Below, one piece after another: positions 46,162 to 55,700 of a stretch of 64,000 nucleotides of DNA (the stretch's first letter is position 1; each line of letters starts with the position of its first letter). Origin of the DNA: Bacteroidia bacterium (GTDB lineage: Bacteria; Bacteroidota; Bacteroidia; Cytophagales; Cyclobacteriaceae); the NCBI GenBank assembly GCA_030432655.1, contig JAUILA010000003.1:157978-221977 (forward strand), written 5' to 3'. The translations under genes and the position numbers were made by a program. The notes beneath the pieces are model-generated. The model was not told the origin of the DNA. It did no database searches and saw nothing but the letters and a program-made list of their open reading frames with translations.

Positions 46162-46650
46162 AACACAGGGGTCGTCAAAATCCTCCGGCTGAAATGTCCG
46201 CACTTCCTCAAATCCTATTTTATCCAGCAGGCGGCGAGACCGATCATTTCCAGGGTCTGTGAACGCATAAATCTTAGGGAGACCAAGTTTTTGTTGCCCA
46301 AATTCCATTACCGCCCGGGCGGCCTCCAGCATAAGGCCCTTGCCCTCGTATTCCGGTAGCAGGGCATAACCGATATCCGGATAGTCAAGGTATTGCCTTT
46401 TCAGAAAGCCACAGACGCCAATAGCTTCTTCACTATCCCGAAACCGGACTTTAAACAACCCATACCCATTCTCCCGGTATGAAACCATGAGCCTGTTCTC
46501 GATATAACTGATTGCATCGGCTGTAATAAAAATACCACGGTCGCCGATGTACCTGAGCCAGCTGTCGCTGGTCATCAGCCGGTAAAAGAAAGCGGCGTCA
46601 TCCGGCCTGGCCTCTTCGATAATCAGTCGTGTTGTTTCGGCAATCTTCAC
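46099..46650 (-). CDS. GNAT family N-acetyltransferase
   Basis: A 183-residue acetyl-CoA-dependent acetyltransferase of the RimJ/L-type GNAT group. Blocks are ETTRLIIEEARPDDAAFFYRL at the N-terminus (core TTRLIIEEARPDDA), VCGFLKRQYLDYPDIGYALL (core DIGYALL), the acetyl-CoA loop PEYEGKGLMLEAA, and FTDPGNDRSRRLLDKIGFEE. The start is a GTG at 46650. The 3' 63 bases overlap the end of the convergent phosphatase-fold gene. Substrate not known, but RimJ/L-type enzymes often modify protein N-termini or small amines. Confidence 0.9.
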   Translation of the reverse strand: MKIAETTRLIIEEARPDDAAFFYRLMTSDSWLRYIGDRGIFITADAISYIENRLMVSYRENGYGLFKVRFRDSEEAIGVCGFLKRQYLDYPDIGYALLPEYEGKGLMLEAARAVMEFGQQKLGLPKIYAFTDPGNDRSRRLLDKIGFEEVRTFQPEDFDDPCVLFVNRSVGDQPGLQQHGEMI

Positions 46651-46732
46651 TTAATGCTCAATGCTTTCCTGTGAAAATAACTGAAATGAAAGCAATTAGC
46701 GGGAGAATGTATGATAAAAGAGGAAAAGAGAC

Positions 46733-47833
46733 TTATTCCGCGTACTGATATGTATTTTGCTCAGCGGGAGCAGAGGAAGCTGCACGGACAGCGGCGATTT
46801 TCCTCAACATCCAGGGGATGACCGAAACGAACGTAATGAGAATGCCCAGTCCGACCAGGTACCACGGGTTAAGAAAGAACTCCCTGAATGAAAATACCCC
46901 AAGAATCATGAGCGTGGAAAAGGGCAATGAGCAGGCCAGTAGTGAAATGGCCATTTTCGTATCAAATACAGGCTGATCCCCCATATTCTCCACGGCAGTC
47001 ATGTGTGCATAAGGCCAGAAGCTGGTCGCGCTTTGCGGGAAAACGACGAGCAAGACCGTAACGGCAGGAGATAGTGCCGGAGCAAGCAAAATGATCAGGG
47101 CACTCAGGAAAAAGGCAATACCGGAACGCCACGTGAGCAGAAAGAAAAGCTGTCTGAATTCCCGCCATTTGATCCGCACCGAAAGACCTATGAACAACAG
47201 GATCAGGGGAGTCATAATCATGGAAGCCCTGGCGATGCTGCTTTCCAGGAATCCGGGAAGACTCGACATATTCCAGCCGAAAGTCACCATGATGAGGGCA
47301 ACTATAATTACCATGTTGATCGGCTCATTGATCATGGTGATGATAAGAGACTTAAGTTTCCCTTTTCCACTGGTTTCCGCCGCGCTTATTTTGTGGTACC
47401 AGTGAATAGCCAGCAAATAGAGCAGAATGAGGACAAACACCTTGTTGCCGACATCGGCCAGGGCACCCAGTGCCAGGCCGTCTTCACCCATAAATTCCAT
47501 AAGGAATGGAAAACAGGACAATCCGGGTGCGAGGGACGGGACCAGCATCATGGCGGTCCTGTGTTGTTTTGATCCCTTCTCCATCCCAAATAAAGGGGCT
47601 CCTGCCCAGGTAAGGCCAAGCATCAGGAGGTTGAACAGCAGTGCGCCAAGCGGAAGAAACAGGTATCTCGAATCGTATTTGATGGACAGCAGGGCAATAA
47701 AGATCGTGGCAGGGAGTGCTACACTCAGAATAATCACCTTCAGTCCCTTCAATTCCTTCGCATCACCGATCTTCTTTTGCAGCAAAATGCCAAGGAATAT
47801 AAGGAATACGAAAACAAGTGATTGTTCAAACAT
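46733..47833 (-). CDS. AEC family transporter
   Basis: A 366-residue integral membrane protein with about ten predicted transmembrane helices, of the auxin efflux carrier (AEC) family. Typical features are FLGILLQKKIGDAKELKGL at the N-terminus and the mid-protein SLAPGLSCFPFLMEF, followed by a second five-helix half. Bacterial members carry organic acids or amino acids. The substrate is not evident from the neighbours. Confidence 0.88.
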   Translation of the reverse strand: MFEQSLVFVFLIFLGILLQKKIGDAKELKGLKVIILSVALPATIFIALLSIKYDSRYLFLPLGALLFNLLMLGLTWAGAPLFGMEKGSKQHRTAMMLVPSLAPGLSCFPFLMEFMGEDGLALGALADVGNKVFVLILLYLLAIHWYHKISAAETSGKGKLKSLIITMINEPINMVIIVALIMVTFGWNMSSLPGFLESSIARASMIMTPLILLFIGLSVRIKWREFRQLFFLLTWRSGIAFFLSALIILLAPALSPAVTVLLVVFPQSATSFWPYAHMTAVENMGDQPVFDTKMAISLLACSLPFSTLMILGVFSFREFFLNPWYLVGLGILITFVSVIPWMLRKIAAVRAASSAPAEQNTYQYAE

Positions 47834-47858
47834 ATAAAGAGCAAAGTTGAGTGCCTGA

Positions 47859-49046
47859 TCAGCTCAGGACCACGCGAAGTGTCTCGGTAAATAATTTTGC
47901 TTCATCCATGGTCCCCATGCTCACACGGCACCAGTTTTTATCCATGAACTCAAAAGCGCGAACGCCAACCTGCTTTTCATACATATTCTTCAGGAATGTC
48001 TTTCCATCCATTGCGATAGGAAAGATCAGGAAGCTGGTAGAGGATGGAACAGGTTTATAACCCATTTCCACAACAGATTTTGTTACGTAGTCGCGTACTG
48101 CTGTGTTTTTCTCCCTGGTCATTGTGAGGAAATCCGTATCATCCATGCTGGCCAGGGCTGCGGCAATCGAAGTTTGGGCGATGCCCATCCCTGCCCGTGT
48201 GATCGTTTGAATTTTTTCGATCATTTCAGTGCTGGCTGCCATGTATCCCACCCGGAGACCGGCCATTCCATGAATTTTGGAGAATGTCCTAGCGACGATC
48301 ACATTGTACCCTTCGGCGACCAGAGAGACCATACTGTGTTTTTCGCTGTCATCCAGGAATTCCAGGTAGGCTTCGTCAACGAAGACCGGTACCCTTTTTG
48401 AGACGGACTTGCAGAATTCCCGCAATTTATCCGAGTCTGTAACTGAACCTGTCGGATTGTTCGGATTGCAGATGTATACGAGCTTCGTATCGGAATCGAC
48501 TGCAGCTGCCATGGCGTCAAGGTCATGACTCCAGTCGTCGGCCAGAGGGACAGGCTTCCACGATGCTCCAATGGTTTCGGCAACGTGTATCAGGGACATA
48601 TAACTAGGGTCCGCTGATACAACATTGCCGCCCTCCAAGAATAATACCAGGCCCACTTTTTCAAGTAGATCCGAAGATCCCGGGCCCATCATAATATTTT
48701 TTTTATCAACCTTTTCTTTATCGGCGATCTTGCCCGTTAATTCTGCCAGGGTCATCCATGCGTACCGGTTTCCGGTAACCGCTGCATTTTTTAGTGCCTC
48801 CATTGCTTTCGGAGACGGACCATATGGATTCTCATTTGCATTCAACTTGGCTTTCAGCTGCGGCCGTTCATAAACCTTTTCAGGAAGGTACTCCCGCACA
48901 AACGGACTGTGTATGATCCTTCCACGTCTGTCAAGCCTCACAGAAGACCGGAGGGATTCCCCGATACTGATGTGGGACATAAGCGACATACTTCCTACTG
49001 ACAGCAGGCCTGTCCGCAAGAGAGTCCGACGTGAAACAGAACTCAT
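47859..49046 (-). CDS. Tat-exported PLP-dependent aminotransferase (HisC-like)
   Basis: A 395-residue class I/II aminotransferase closest in pattern to histidinol-phosphate aminotransferases. Blocks are LNANENPYGPSPKAMEAL, MMGPGSSDLLEKVGLV, CNPNNPTGSVT, VDEAYLEFLDD and RTFSKIHGMAGLRVGYM, with Lys of TFSK as the probable PLP lysine. The N-terminus carries a twin-arginine signal (SRRTLLRTGLLSVGSMSL), so it is predicted to be exported with PLP bound. That is atypical for a histidine-biosynthesis enzyme and argues for another substrate. Confidence 0.9.
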   Translation of the reverse strand: MSSVSRRTLLRTGLLSVGSMSLMSHISIGESLRSSVRLDRRGRIIHSPFVREYLPEKVYERPQLKAKLNANENPYGPSPKAMEALKNAAVTGNRYAWMTLAELTGKIADKEKVDKKNIMMGPGSSDLLEKVGLVLFLEGGNVVSADPSYMSLIHVAETIGASWKPVPLADDWSHDLDAMAAAVDSDTKLVYICNPNNPTGSVTDSDKLREFCKSVSKRVPVFVDEAYLEFLDDSEKHSMVSLVAEGYNVIVARTFSKIHGMAGLRVGYMAASTEMIEKIQTITRAGMGIAQTSIAAALASMDDTDFLTMTREKNTAVRDYVTKSVVEMGYKPVPSSTSFLIFPIAMDGKTFLKNMYEKQVGVRAFEFMDKNWCRVSMGTMDEAKLFTETLRVVLS

Positions 49047-49339
49047 ATAAAGGGCCGTTTAGGTTGAAACATGAGCTGAATATAATAGCGATTTTTCGAA
49101 AATAAAAGTGCGTGGAAGATCATCAAAAAGTCGATTTTAAGAGAGATAGGCAGGTTTTTTAACGATTTTTTTAAATCCTGAACAAAAAATGAAAATACCG
49201 GAATTTGACTGCAGGATGACCGATGATTAATTCACTTTTTGCAGACGGATTTTTTTCAAAAAATTTTCAACTTTTTGTCATGAAGAATATTTGGCGGCCG
49301 CTGAATCACTAATTTTAAGATCCACCAGTAAAAAATTTT

Positions 49340-50119
49340 ATGGAATTCGTAATCATGCTCTTTATACTCGGGCTGGCGGTCTGGATTCTCTGGCTGCGAA
49401 AGAAAAAAATATTCCAGAAATCCCCGGCCGGGGAAATGAGCGATGAGTGGAAGGAATTCCTGAAGAAGGAGATCGGATTTTACCGCGAACTCGATGCGGC
49501 TTCAAAGAAAACTTTTGAAGACAAGGTCATGCGCTTTCTCTCTAACGTGATTGTTACCGGTGTGGACACAGAGGTCACTGATGAAGACAGACTGCTGATT
49601 GCCTCCAGTGCCGTAATCCCGATTTTCGCATTTCCTGACTGGGAATATAATAACCTGAACGAAGTGCTGCTCTATCCCAACAGCTTTTCCAGGGAGTATG
49701 AAACCAAAGGTGAAGACCGCCATGTGGCCGGAATGGTGGGTTGGGGACCTATGCACCGGACCATGATCCTTTCCCGGCAATCGCTTAAACAGGGATTTGA
49801 AAATGAACATACCAAGAGCAATGTGGGAATCCATGAGTTTGTACACCTGATTGACAAACTGGACGGGGCCACGGACGGACTCCCGGAAGTCCTGTTGCGC
49901 CGGCAGTATTCTATACCCTGGATGAAAATGATCAGGAAAGAGATGGAAGAGATCCGTCAGAAAAAGTCCAATATTAATCCGTACGGCGCCACCAACGAAG
50001 CAGAGTTCTTTTCTGTAGTCAGCGAATACTTCTTCAGTCAGCCGAAGATGCTGAAGAAAAAAGAGCCGGAGCTTTATGAAATGCTGGAAGAGGTATTCCG
50101 CCAGGACCCGGCGGGCTAA
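49340..50119 (+). CDS. MtfA-like zinc peptidase (M90 family)
   Basis: A 259-residue protein with an N-terminal membrane segment (about 1-18) and an MtfA-type peptidase domain. The zinc motif HEFVH starts at H165 in GIHEFVHLIDKLDGATDGLP, matching the family's HEFxHxxD. NEAEFFSVVSEYFFSQP supplies the downstream glutamate. Earlier family blocks are YRELDAASKKTFEDKVMRFL (core FEDKVMRFL) and IPIFAFPDWEYNNLNEVLLYP (core WEYNNLNEVLLYP). E. coli MtfA acts on the Mlc repressor. The client here is unknown. Confidence 0.92.
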   Translation: MEFVIMLFILGLAVWILWLRKKKIFQKSPAGEMSDEWKEFLKKEIGFYRELDAASKKTFEDKVMRFLSNVIVTGVDTEVTDEDRLLIASSAVIPIFAFPDWEYNNLNEVLLYPNSFSREYETKGEDRHVAGMVGWGPMHRTMILSRQSLKQGFENEHTKSNVGIHEFVHLIDKLDGATDGLPEVLLRRQYSIPWMKMIRKEMEEIRQKKSNINPYGATNEAEFFSVVSEYFFSQPKMLKKKEPELYEMLEEVFRQDPAG

Positions 50120-50185
50120 AATACAATGTCCGGAACAGACGCATTTTTTTCGTAAATTAATTCACAGAACCAATCAGCATGTTTT

Positions 50186-51700
50186 GTGAAAGCCTCCAAC
50201 AAGATCACCCGCCGCGAATTCATCGGTACCACCGCAGCCACTGCAGCCACCTTTACTATTGTACCCTCTTCTGTTATTGCCGGGACCGGACATATACCTC
50301 CATCTGACCAGGTCACCCTGGCCAACATCGGTTGCGGGACCCAGGGGTTACGTGAAATGGGCGATCTCCTGACCAATGAAAAAGTACGGGTGATCGCGGT
50401 GTGTGACCCGAATAAATACACCACCAATTACATTGACTGGAGCCCGCACGGAATTCGTGACAACATCCGCCGTGTCCTGGGCGATAATTCCTGGTGGCAG
50501 GGAGTGGATGGCATCCCCGGCGGCCGTGACGTGATGCAGGAATACGTTTCACTTTTTTATGGTAAAAATAAACCATCAGGTAACGCCAGGGGCTGTACTT
50601 CTTACGAGGATTTCCGTGAATTACTGGCAAAGGAGAATGACCTGGATGTGGTAAAAATAATGACGCCGGATCACCTGCATGCGACGGTAGCGCTTGCTGC
50701 TATGGAGAACGGAGTTAATGTGGTGACACATAAACCCATCGCCAACCGAATGTCTGAAGGGAGACTGACCATCGACAAAGCCCGGGACACCGGGCTCGTC
50801 ACCCACCTGCTGGCTTGGGCCCGCCGCCCGGAATATGAACTGATCAGAAAATGGATTGATGACGGGGTGATCGGCGAACTGAAAGAAATCCATAACTGGT
50901 CGTACCGGCCGGTCTGGCAGCAGTGGACCAGCCGTCCGACCAACACCCCGCCGGTTCCGGACGGATTTAACTGGGACCTGTGGCTGGGCCCGGTACCCGA
51001 TATGCCATATCATCCCAATTACACACATAACGTTTTCCGCGGCTGGTATGATTTCGGCGGGGGCAGTGTAGCCGACATGGGGCATTACAGCCTTTTCCCA
51101 TTGTTTGAGGCCTTTGGTATTACTCGTCCGCCGGTCAGTGCCAAAGCGTTCGGAACCACATCAAGGGAAGCCCGTGACAATGTTTATCACTGGGTAGATA
51201 ATGATGTTGCTTTTCCTCAAAGCTGTATGATCCGCCTGAAATTCCCTGAACAACAAAACCTGAATGCCTTTGACCTTTACTGGTACGATGGTGGCATGAA
51301 GCCATTTGCGCCGGAAGAACTGGAGGCCGATGATCGAGAGATACCGGACGAGGGGATGTTGTTTGTTGGTGACAAAGGCAAAATACTGGGTGGTTTCCGC
51401 GGAGAAGAGCCTGAAATAATCCCACAGACACGTATGTCATCCTATGATGGTCCAAAATCTGTCGCAGCTCCGGAGAACAGATTCGGTGAGGACTGGCTGG
51501 ATTATGTCCGGGATAATAAACAATCGCCCGGAAGTTTTCAAAGGGCTCAATGCGTAACCGAAGCCATTAATCTGGCAGCTGTGGCACTGAGGGCGAAAAA
51601 ACGGGTGGATTATGACACCGAAAATATGAAGATCACAAACGATACGGAGGCCAATAAATTCCTAACAAGGGAATACCGGAAAGGATGGGAACTAAGTTGA
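50186..51700 (+). CDS. Tat-exported Gfo/Idh/MocA oxidoreductase
   Basis: A 504-residue NAD(P)-dependent sugar oxidoreductase. The start is a GTG at 50186, since the nearby ATG is in another frame. It begins with a twin-arginine signal (TRREFIGTTAATAATFTIV). The Rossmann region is TLANIGCGTQGLREMGDLL with VIAVCDPNKY. Family blocks KIMTPDHLHATVALAAMENG, THKPIANRM and DMGHYSLFPLFEAF follow. It pairs with the sugar isomerase gene 17 bases downstream, which also has a Tat-like signal, so the two probably act on the same sugar in the periplasm. Confidence 0.92.
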   Translation: MKASNKITRREFIGTTAATAATFTIVPSSVIAGTGHIPPSDQVTLANIGCGTQGLREMGDLLTNEKVRVIAVCDPNKYTTNYIDWSPHGIRDNIRRVLGDNSWWQGVDGIPGGRDVMQEYVSLFYGKNKPSGNARGCTSYEDFRELLAKENDLDVVKIMTPDHLHATVALAAMENGVNVVTHKPIANRMSEGRLTIDKARDTGLVTHLLAWARRPEYELIRKWIDDGVIGELKEIHNWSYRPVWQQWTSRPTNTPPVPDGFNWDLWLGPVPDMPYHPNYTHNVFRGWYDFGGGSVADMGHYSLFPLFEAFGITRPPVSAKAFGTTSREARDNVYHWVDNDVAFPQSCMIRLKFPEQQNLNAFDLYWYDGGMKPFAPEELEADDREIPDEGMLFVGDKGKILGGFRGEEPEIIPQTRMSSYDGPKSVAAPENRFGEDWLDYVRDNKQSPGSFQRAQCVTEAINLAAVALRAKKRVDYDTENMKITNDTEANKFLTREYRKGWELS

Positions 51701-51717
51701 ATTAAACTACCTGTACG

Positions 51718-52578
51718 ATGACCAACAGAAGAAAATTCCTCGAAAAAAGCCTTATAGCAGGAAGTGCAGCCCTGATAACTCCTTTCTCTTCCACACAATC
51801 CCATGATATTATGCCGCTGAAGATTGAAAATGACGACATATCCCTGGCCCAGTGGGCGCTCGTCCAGGAAATAAGGGATGGTAAATGGAAAACGCTGGAT
51901 TTTCCCCGTATTGCCCGTGAAGTGTTTGACCTGAATGGTATCGAATTTGTGAATACCCTTTTTGAAGTTCCCACGGTCAATTACCTGAATGAACTGAAAC
52001 AGCGGGCGGCCGACCACAATGTCGACATGGTCCTGATCATGGTAGATGCGGAAGGAGACGGTGCCGAACCCACTGTAGAATTACGCCGTCAATTCGTCAT
52101 CAATCATCAGAAATGGGTGGATATAGCACATTATCTCGGCTGCCACGCCATTCGCACTAATTGCAGGGGACCGGAAGGGGCAGATCCTGGTGAAGTATTT
52201 AACTGGGCGGCTGAATCCTATTCCATGCTGGTCGATTATGCCCGCCAGGCAGGAATCCGGATAGTGATTGAAAATCACGGGGGCGTAAGTAATGACCCCG
52301 ACTGGATGGTACGCCTGTTTAAAGAACTCGACAGTCCTTATTTCGGGTCCTACCCGGACTGGCGACAACCAGGACCGGATTTCGATAATGTTGAATACCT
52401 GCGTAAAACCATCCCATATGCCTTCGGCCAATCATACCGTAATCAGCCCACCGAACAACAAACCCTGGAAATGATCCGTATCAGCCAGGAATCCGGGTAT
52501 AAGGGATGGTACGGAATTGAATCGAGTGGAAGAGAGGCGATCCATGAAGGCATCAGGATACTGAGAAAATACCTGTAA
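51718..52578 (+). CDS. Tat-exported sugar phosphate isomerase/epimerase-type TIM barrel
   Basis: A 286-residue xylose-isomerase-like TIM-barrel protein. It opens with a twin-arginine signal (NRRKFLEKSLIAGSAALI). Barrel blocks are DLNGIEFVNTLFEVP, HAIRTNCRGPEGADPGEV, IRIVIENHGGVSNDPDWM and YGIESSGREAIHEGIRIL. His and Glu residues in the right places (ENHGG, GIESSG) suggest a divalent metal site. It follows the oxidoreductase closely, and the two probably form an operon. Exact reaction unknown. Confidence 0.9.
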   Translation: MTNRRKFLEKSLIAGSAALITPFSSTQSHDIMPLKIENDDISLAQWALVQEIRDGKWKTLDFPRIAREVFDLNGIEFVNTLFEVPTVNYLNELKQRAADHNVDMVLIMVDAEGDGAEPTVELRRQFVINHQKWVDIAHYLGCHAIRTNCRGPEGADPGEVFNWAAESYSMLVDYARQAGIRIVIENHGGVSNDPDWMVRLFKELDSPYFGSYPDWRQPGPDFDNVEYLRKTIPYAFGQSYRNQPTEQQTLEMIRISQESGYKGWYGIESSGREAIHEGIRILRKYL

Positions 52579-52771
52579 GATACCTGAAATGGGTAAATGA
52601 ATCAGACAGGAATGGTCAATATCCCGTTCCCATCCCATGAGTGTGTATAATTTTCTACAATGAAAAACTGAAAAAGGCCGATGCGCGCCTGAAATCGCAT
52701 TGGCAAGATTTTCAATATACCTGTGCATAAACGTGCTGCTCAGTCAGCCGATTGATTTGACACCCATATAT

Positions 52772-55700
52772 ATGTACAGATATACGTTACTACTGGCCGC
52801 CCTGATAACCGTGGTCTTATCAGGCTGCGGAACCCGCACACCATATTATTCTTTTGAAAAATCAAACTGGGAAGAAAATTCACCCCCGGATTCCGTTCGG
52901 ATATCCGAAAGTGTGATCCTTGTAGGTGATACCGGTGATCCGACCGATTCGTTCCTTGAACTCCTGCGAGGGCACCTTGACGCGGAAAAAGACCGTAGCG
53001 ACAAGGCAGCGCTGATCTTCCTGGGAGACAATATTTATGAAGTCGGTATGCCTCCTGCTGAAGCACCCGGCCGGGAATCCGCTGAGGAAAAAATGGATAA
53101 ACAGCTGGAGGTTATAAAGGATTATGAAGGTCGGAGAATCTATGTTCCCGGCAATCACGACTGGAATAACAGCCGCGAAGGCGGATACAAAGCCATATTG
53201 CGTGAAGCAAATTATATCAATGACTACCTGGATACGACTGATATTGTGTTGCCGAAGAACGGCTGCCCGGGCCCCATGGAAGTAAATATGGGTGATGGTG
53301 TGGTCCTTATACTTATCGATACGGAGTGGTTCCTGCACGGAAACTATAAGCCCTATTATCCGGATTGCACAATTGAAAGCGAATGGGATTTCATTTACGA
53401 ATTCCAGCGGGTGGTGAAGAGGAATGAGGGGAAGCACATTCTTGTGGCGATGCATCACCCCTTGTACAGCAACGGTAATCATGGCGGACATTATTCCCTC
53501 AGGGACCATATCTTTCCACTCACCCTGATCCGGGGCGATTTATGGTTGCCCCTGCCCGTTTTCGGGTCATTCTACACCCTGTTGCGTAAATACGGGATCA
53601 GTGAACAGGACATTGCCAACAGCAAGTACCAGACCCTCAAGAAAGGACTGGAGGAATCGGTCTATGGAATGAAAAGTGTCACCTTCGCTGCAGGTCACGA
53701 TCACATTCTCCAGCATACAGAGGTCAACAACATCAATCATATTATCAGCGGCAGCGGCGCCAAAGTGAATTATGCACGGAAGGGCAAGGAGGCTTCTTTC
53801 GTGAACAGCTCGGTCGGACTCGCCCGGGTGAATTATTATGAGAATGGCGAGGCGTGGGTCACTTTTTTCGTGCCGGACGAGGAAAATCCGCTGGGAAAAG
53901 TGGTGTACCGGTCCCCCATGTATGCCCTGAGTCCGGAAGAATCACCACTGGCTGAGGAAACTTATGAGGAACTGGATTATTCTGACAGTACCAAAATGAT
54001 CGTAGCGGGAGAAGAATACAAAAATGGTCTTCTGTCGAAGCAAATCTTTGGTACGCATTACCGCCGTGAATGGACCACCCCGGTGGAGGCACCTTACCTC
54101 GACATTCCCAATTATAACGGCGGCCTGACACCCCTGAAACAAGGCGGCGGTAAGCAGACCATTTCCCTTCGGGTCATGGACGCCGACAGTATTCAATACA
54201 ACATCCGTTCGATCAATAAAAACCCGATCGGAGCGGTGCCTGAGCCGTTCCGGTTTACCTTTGCCCAGGACCTTGTGAAGGACCAGATCTCCACGGCACA
54301 TCCCTACGGAGCCTTCACCGTGGCGCCGATGGCAGATGCAATCGGGTTGTACCATACCGACCCCAAGCTGGTGTATGTCCCGTTTGCACCGCAGCTGGGC
54401 GAATTCCTTGACACCTTCGGCGGCATGCCCGCACTGTTTGAAATCCGCCCGGATGAAGACCTTTCCAATTATGAGCGGTTTGGATTCTCAAACAATGTCG
54501 TAAGTACCGCGACCATGCTTGAACAGTGGAATGAGGACAATGACGACAGTGTCGATGATATGATGTTCCTGAAAGCGCGGTTGTTTGATATGCTGGTGGG
54601 CGACTGGGACCGCCACGAGGACCAGTGGCGCTGGGCAGAATATGACAAAGAAGACAAGGGAGAATTTTTCCGCCCTGTACCCCGGGACCGGGACCAGGTG
54701 TATACCAAATACGACGGTATTTTCCCCTGGCTGGCTTCCAGAAAATGGGCGGTCAGGAACCTGCAGCATTTTGATCATGAAATTACGGACGTTGCCGGCC
54801 TGATGATGTCCGGGGATGCCCTGGACCGGCGGATCTTTCAGGGGTTATCAAAAGAGGACTGGATAGAAGTGGCTGAGGAGATCAAGGTAAGCTTGACTGA
54901 TTCGGTCATAACGGAAGCGATCCATGAGATGCCCGACGAAGTGTTTCAATACTCGGGACAGGAGATCATTGACAAGCTGATCTCCCGGAAGAATGATCTC
55001 ACCAAATACGCCCTGGAATACTATGCGGTGATGGCACGTGAACCGGATGTGGTGGCTTCAGACAAACACGAACTTATCAGGATCTATGGCAATGGCGATG
55101 AAACTGTCACCGTGGAGATAAGAAAGCGCGAAAAAGACGGTGACTTGGAACATGAGGTGTTTAAGCGCACCTACAGTCCGGATGAAACGAAAGAAATACG
55201 TCTGTACACACTGGGTGGTCAGGATTCACTGATCATTGAGGACAGCTATACCTCGCCTGTGCAGCTGCGGATCATTCTCGGAAGTAAAAATAAATACCTG
55301 GTTAATCATTCGAGAGCAGGCAATATACATGTATACGCCAGGAAGCCACATAACAATGAAATTGTGGGAAATAATGTACGACTACATGAATCAAAGCATG
55401 GCTTTATCAATGATTATGATCCGGAATTGCACCAGTACTCCTATTTCGGACCGCGACTGTCCTTCCAGTTTAACCGGGATAACGGGTTGTTTATCGGGGC
55501 CGGGGCACTTTGGCGAACGCATGGTTTCCAGCACGAGGATTTCAAAACCGAGCAGCTGATCGCCGGCAATTATTCCATTGCGACCCAGGCATTCAACCTG
55601 ATGTATCGCGGACGATTTACAGATGTTTTCGGGCACGACAATGACCTGGTGGTGAGTTCCCATTATTATTCTCCTCAGAATATTTTCAATTTCTTCGGAC

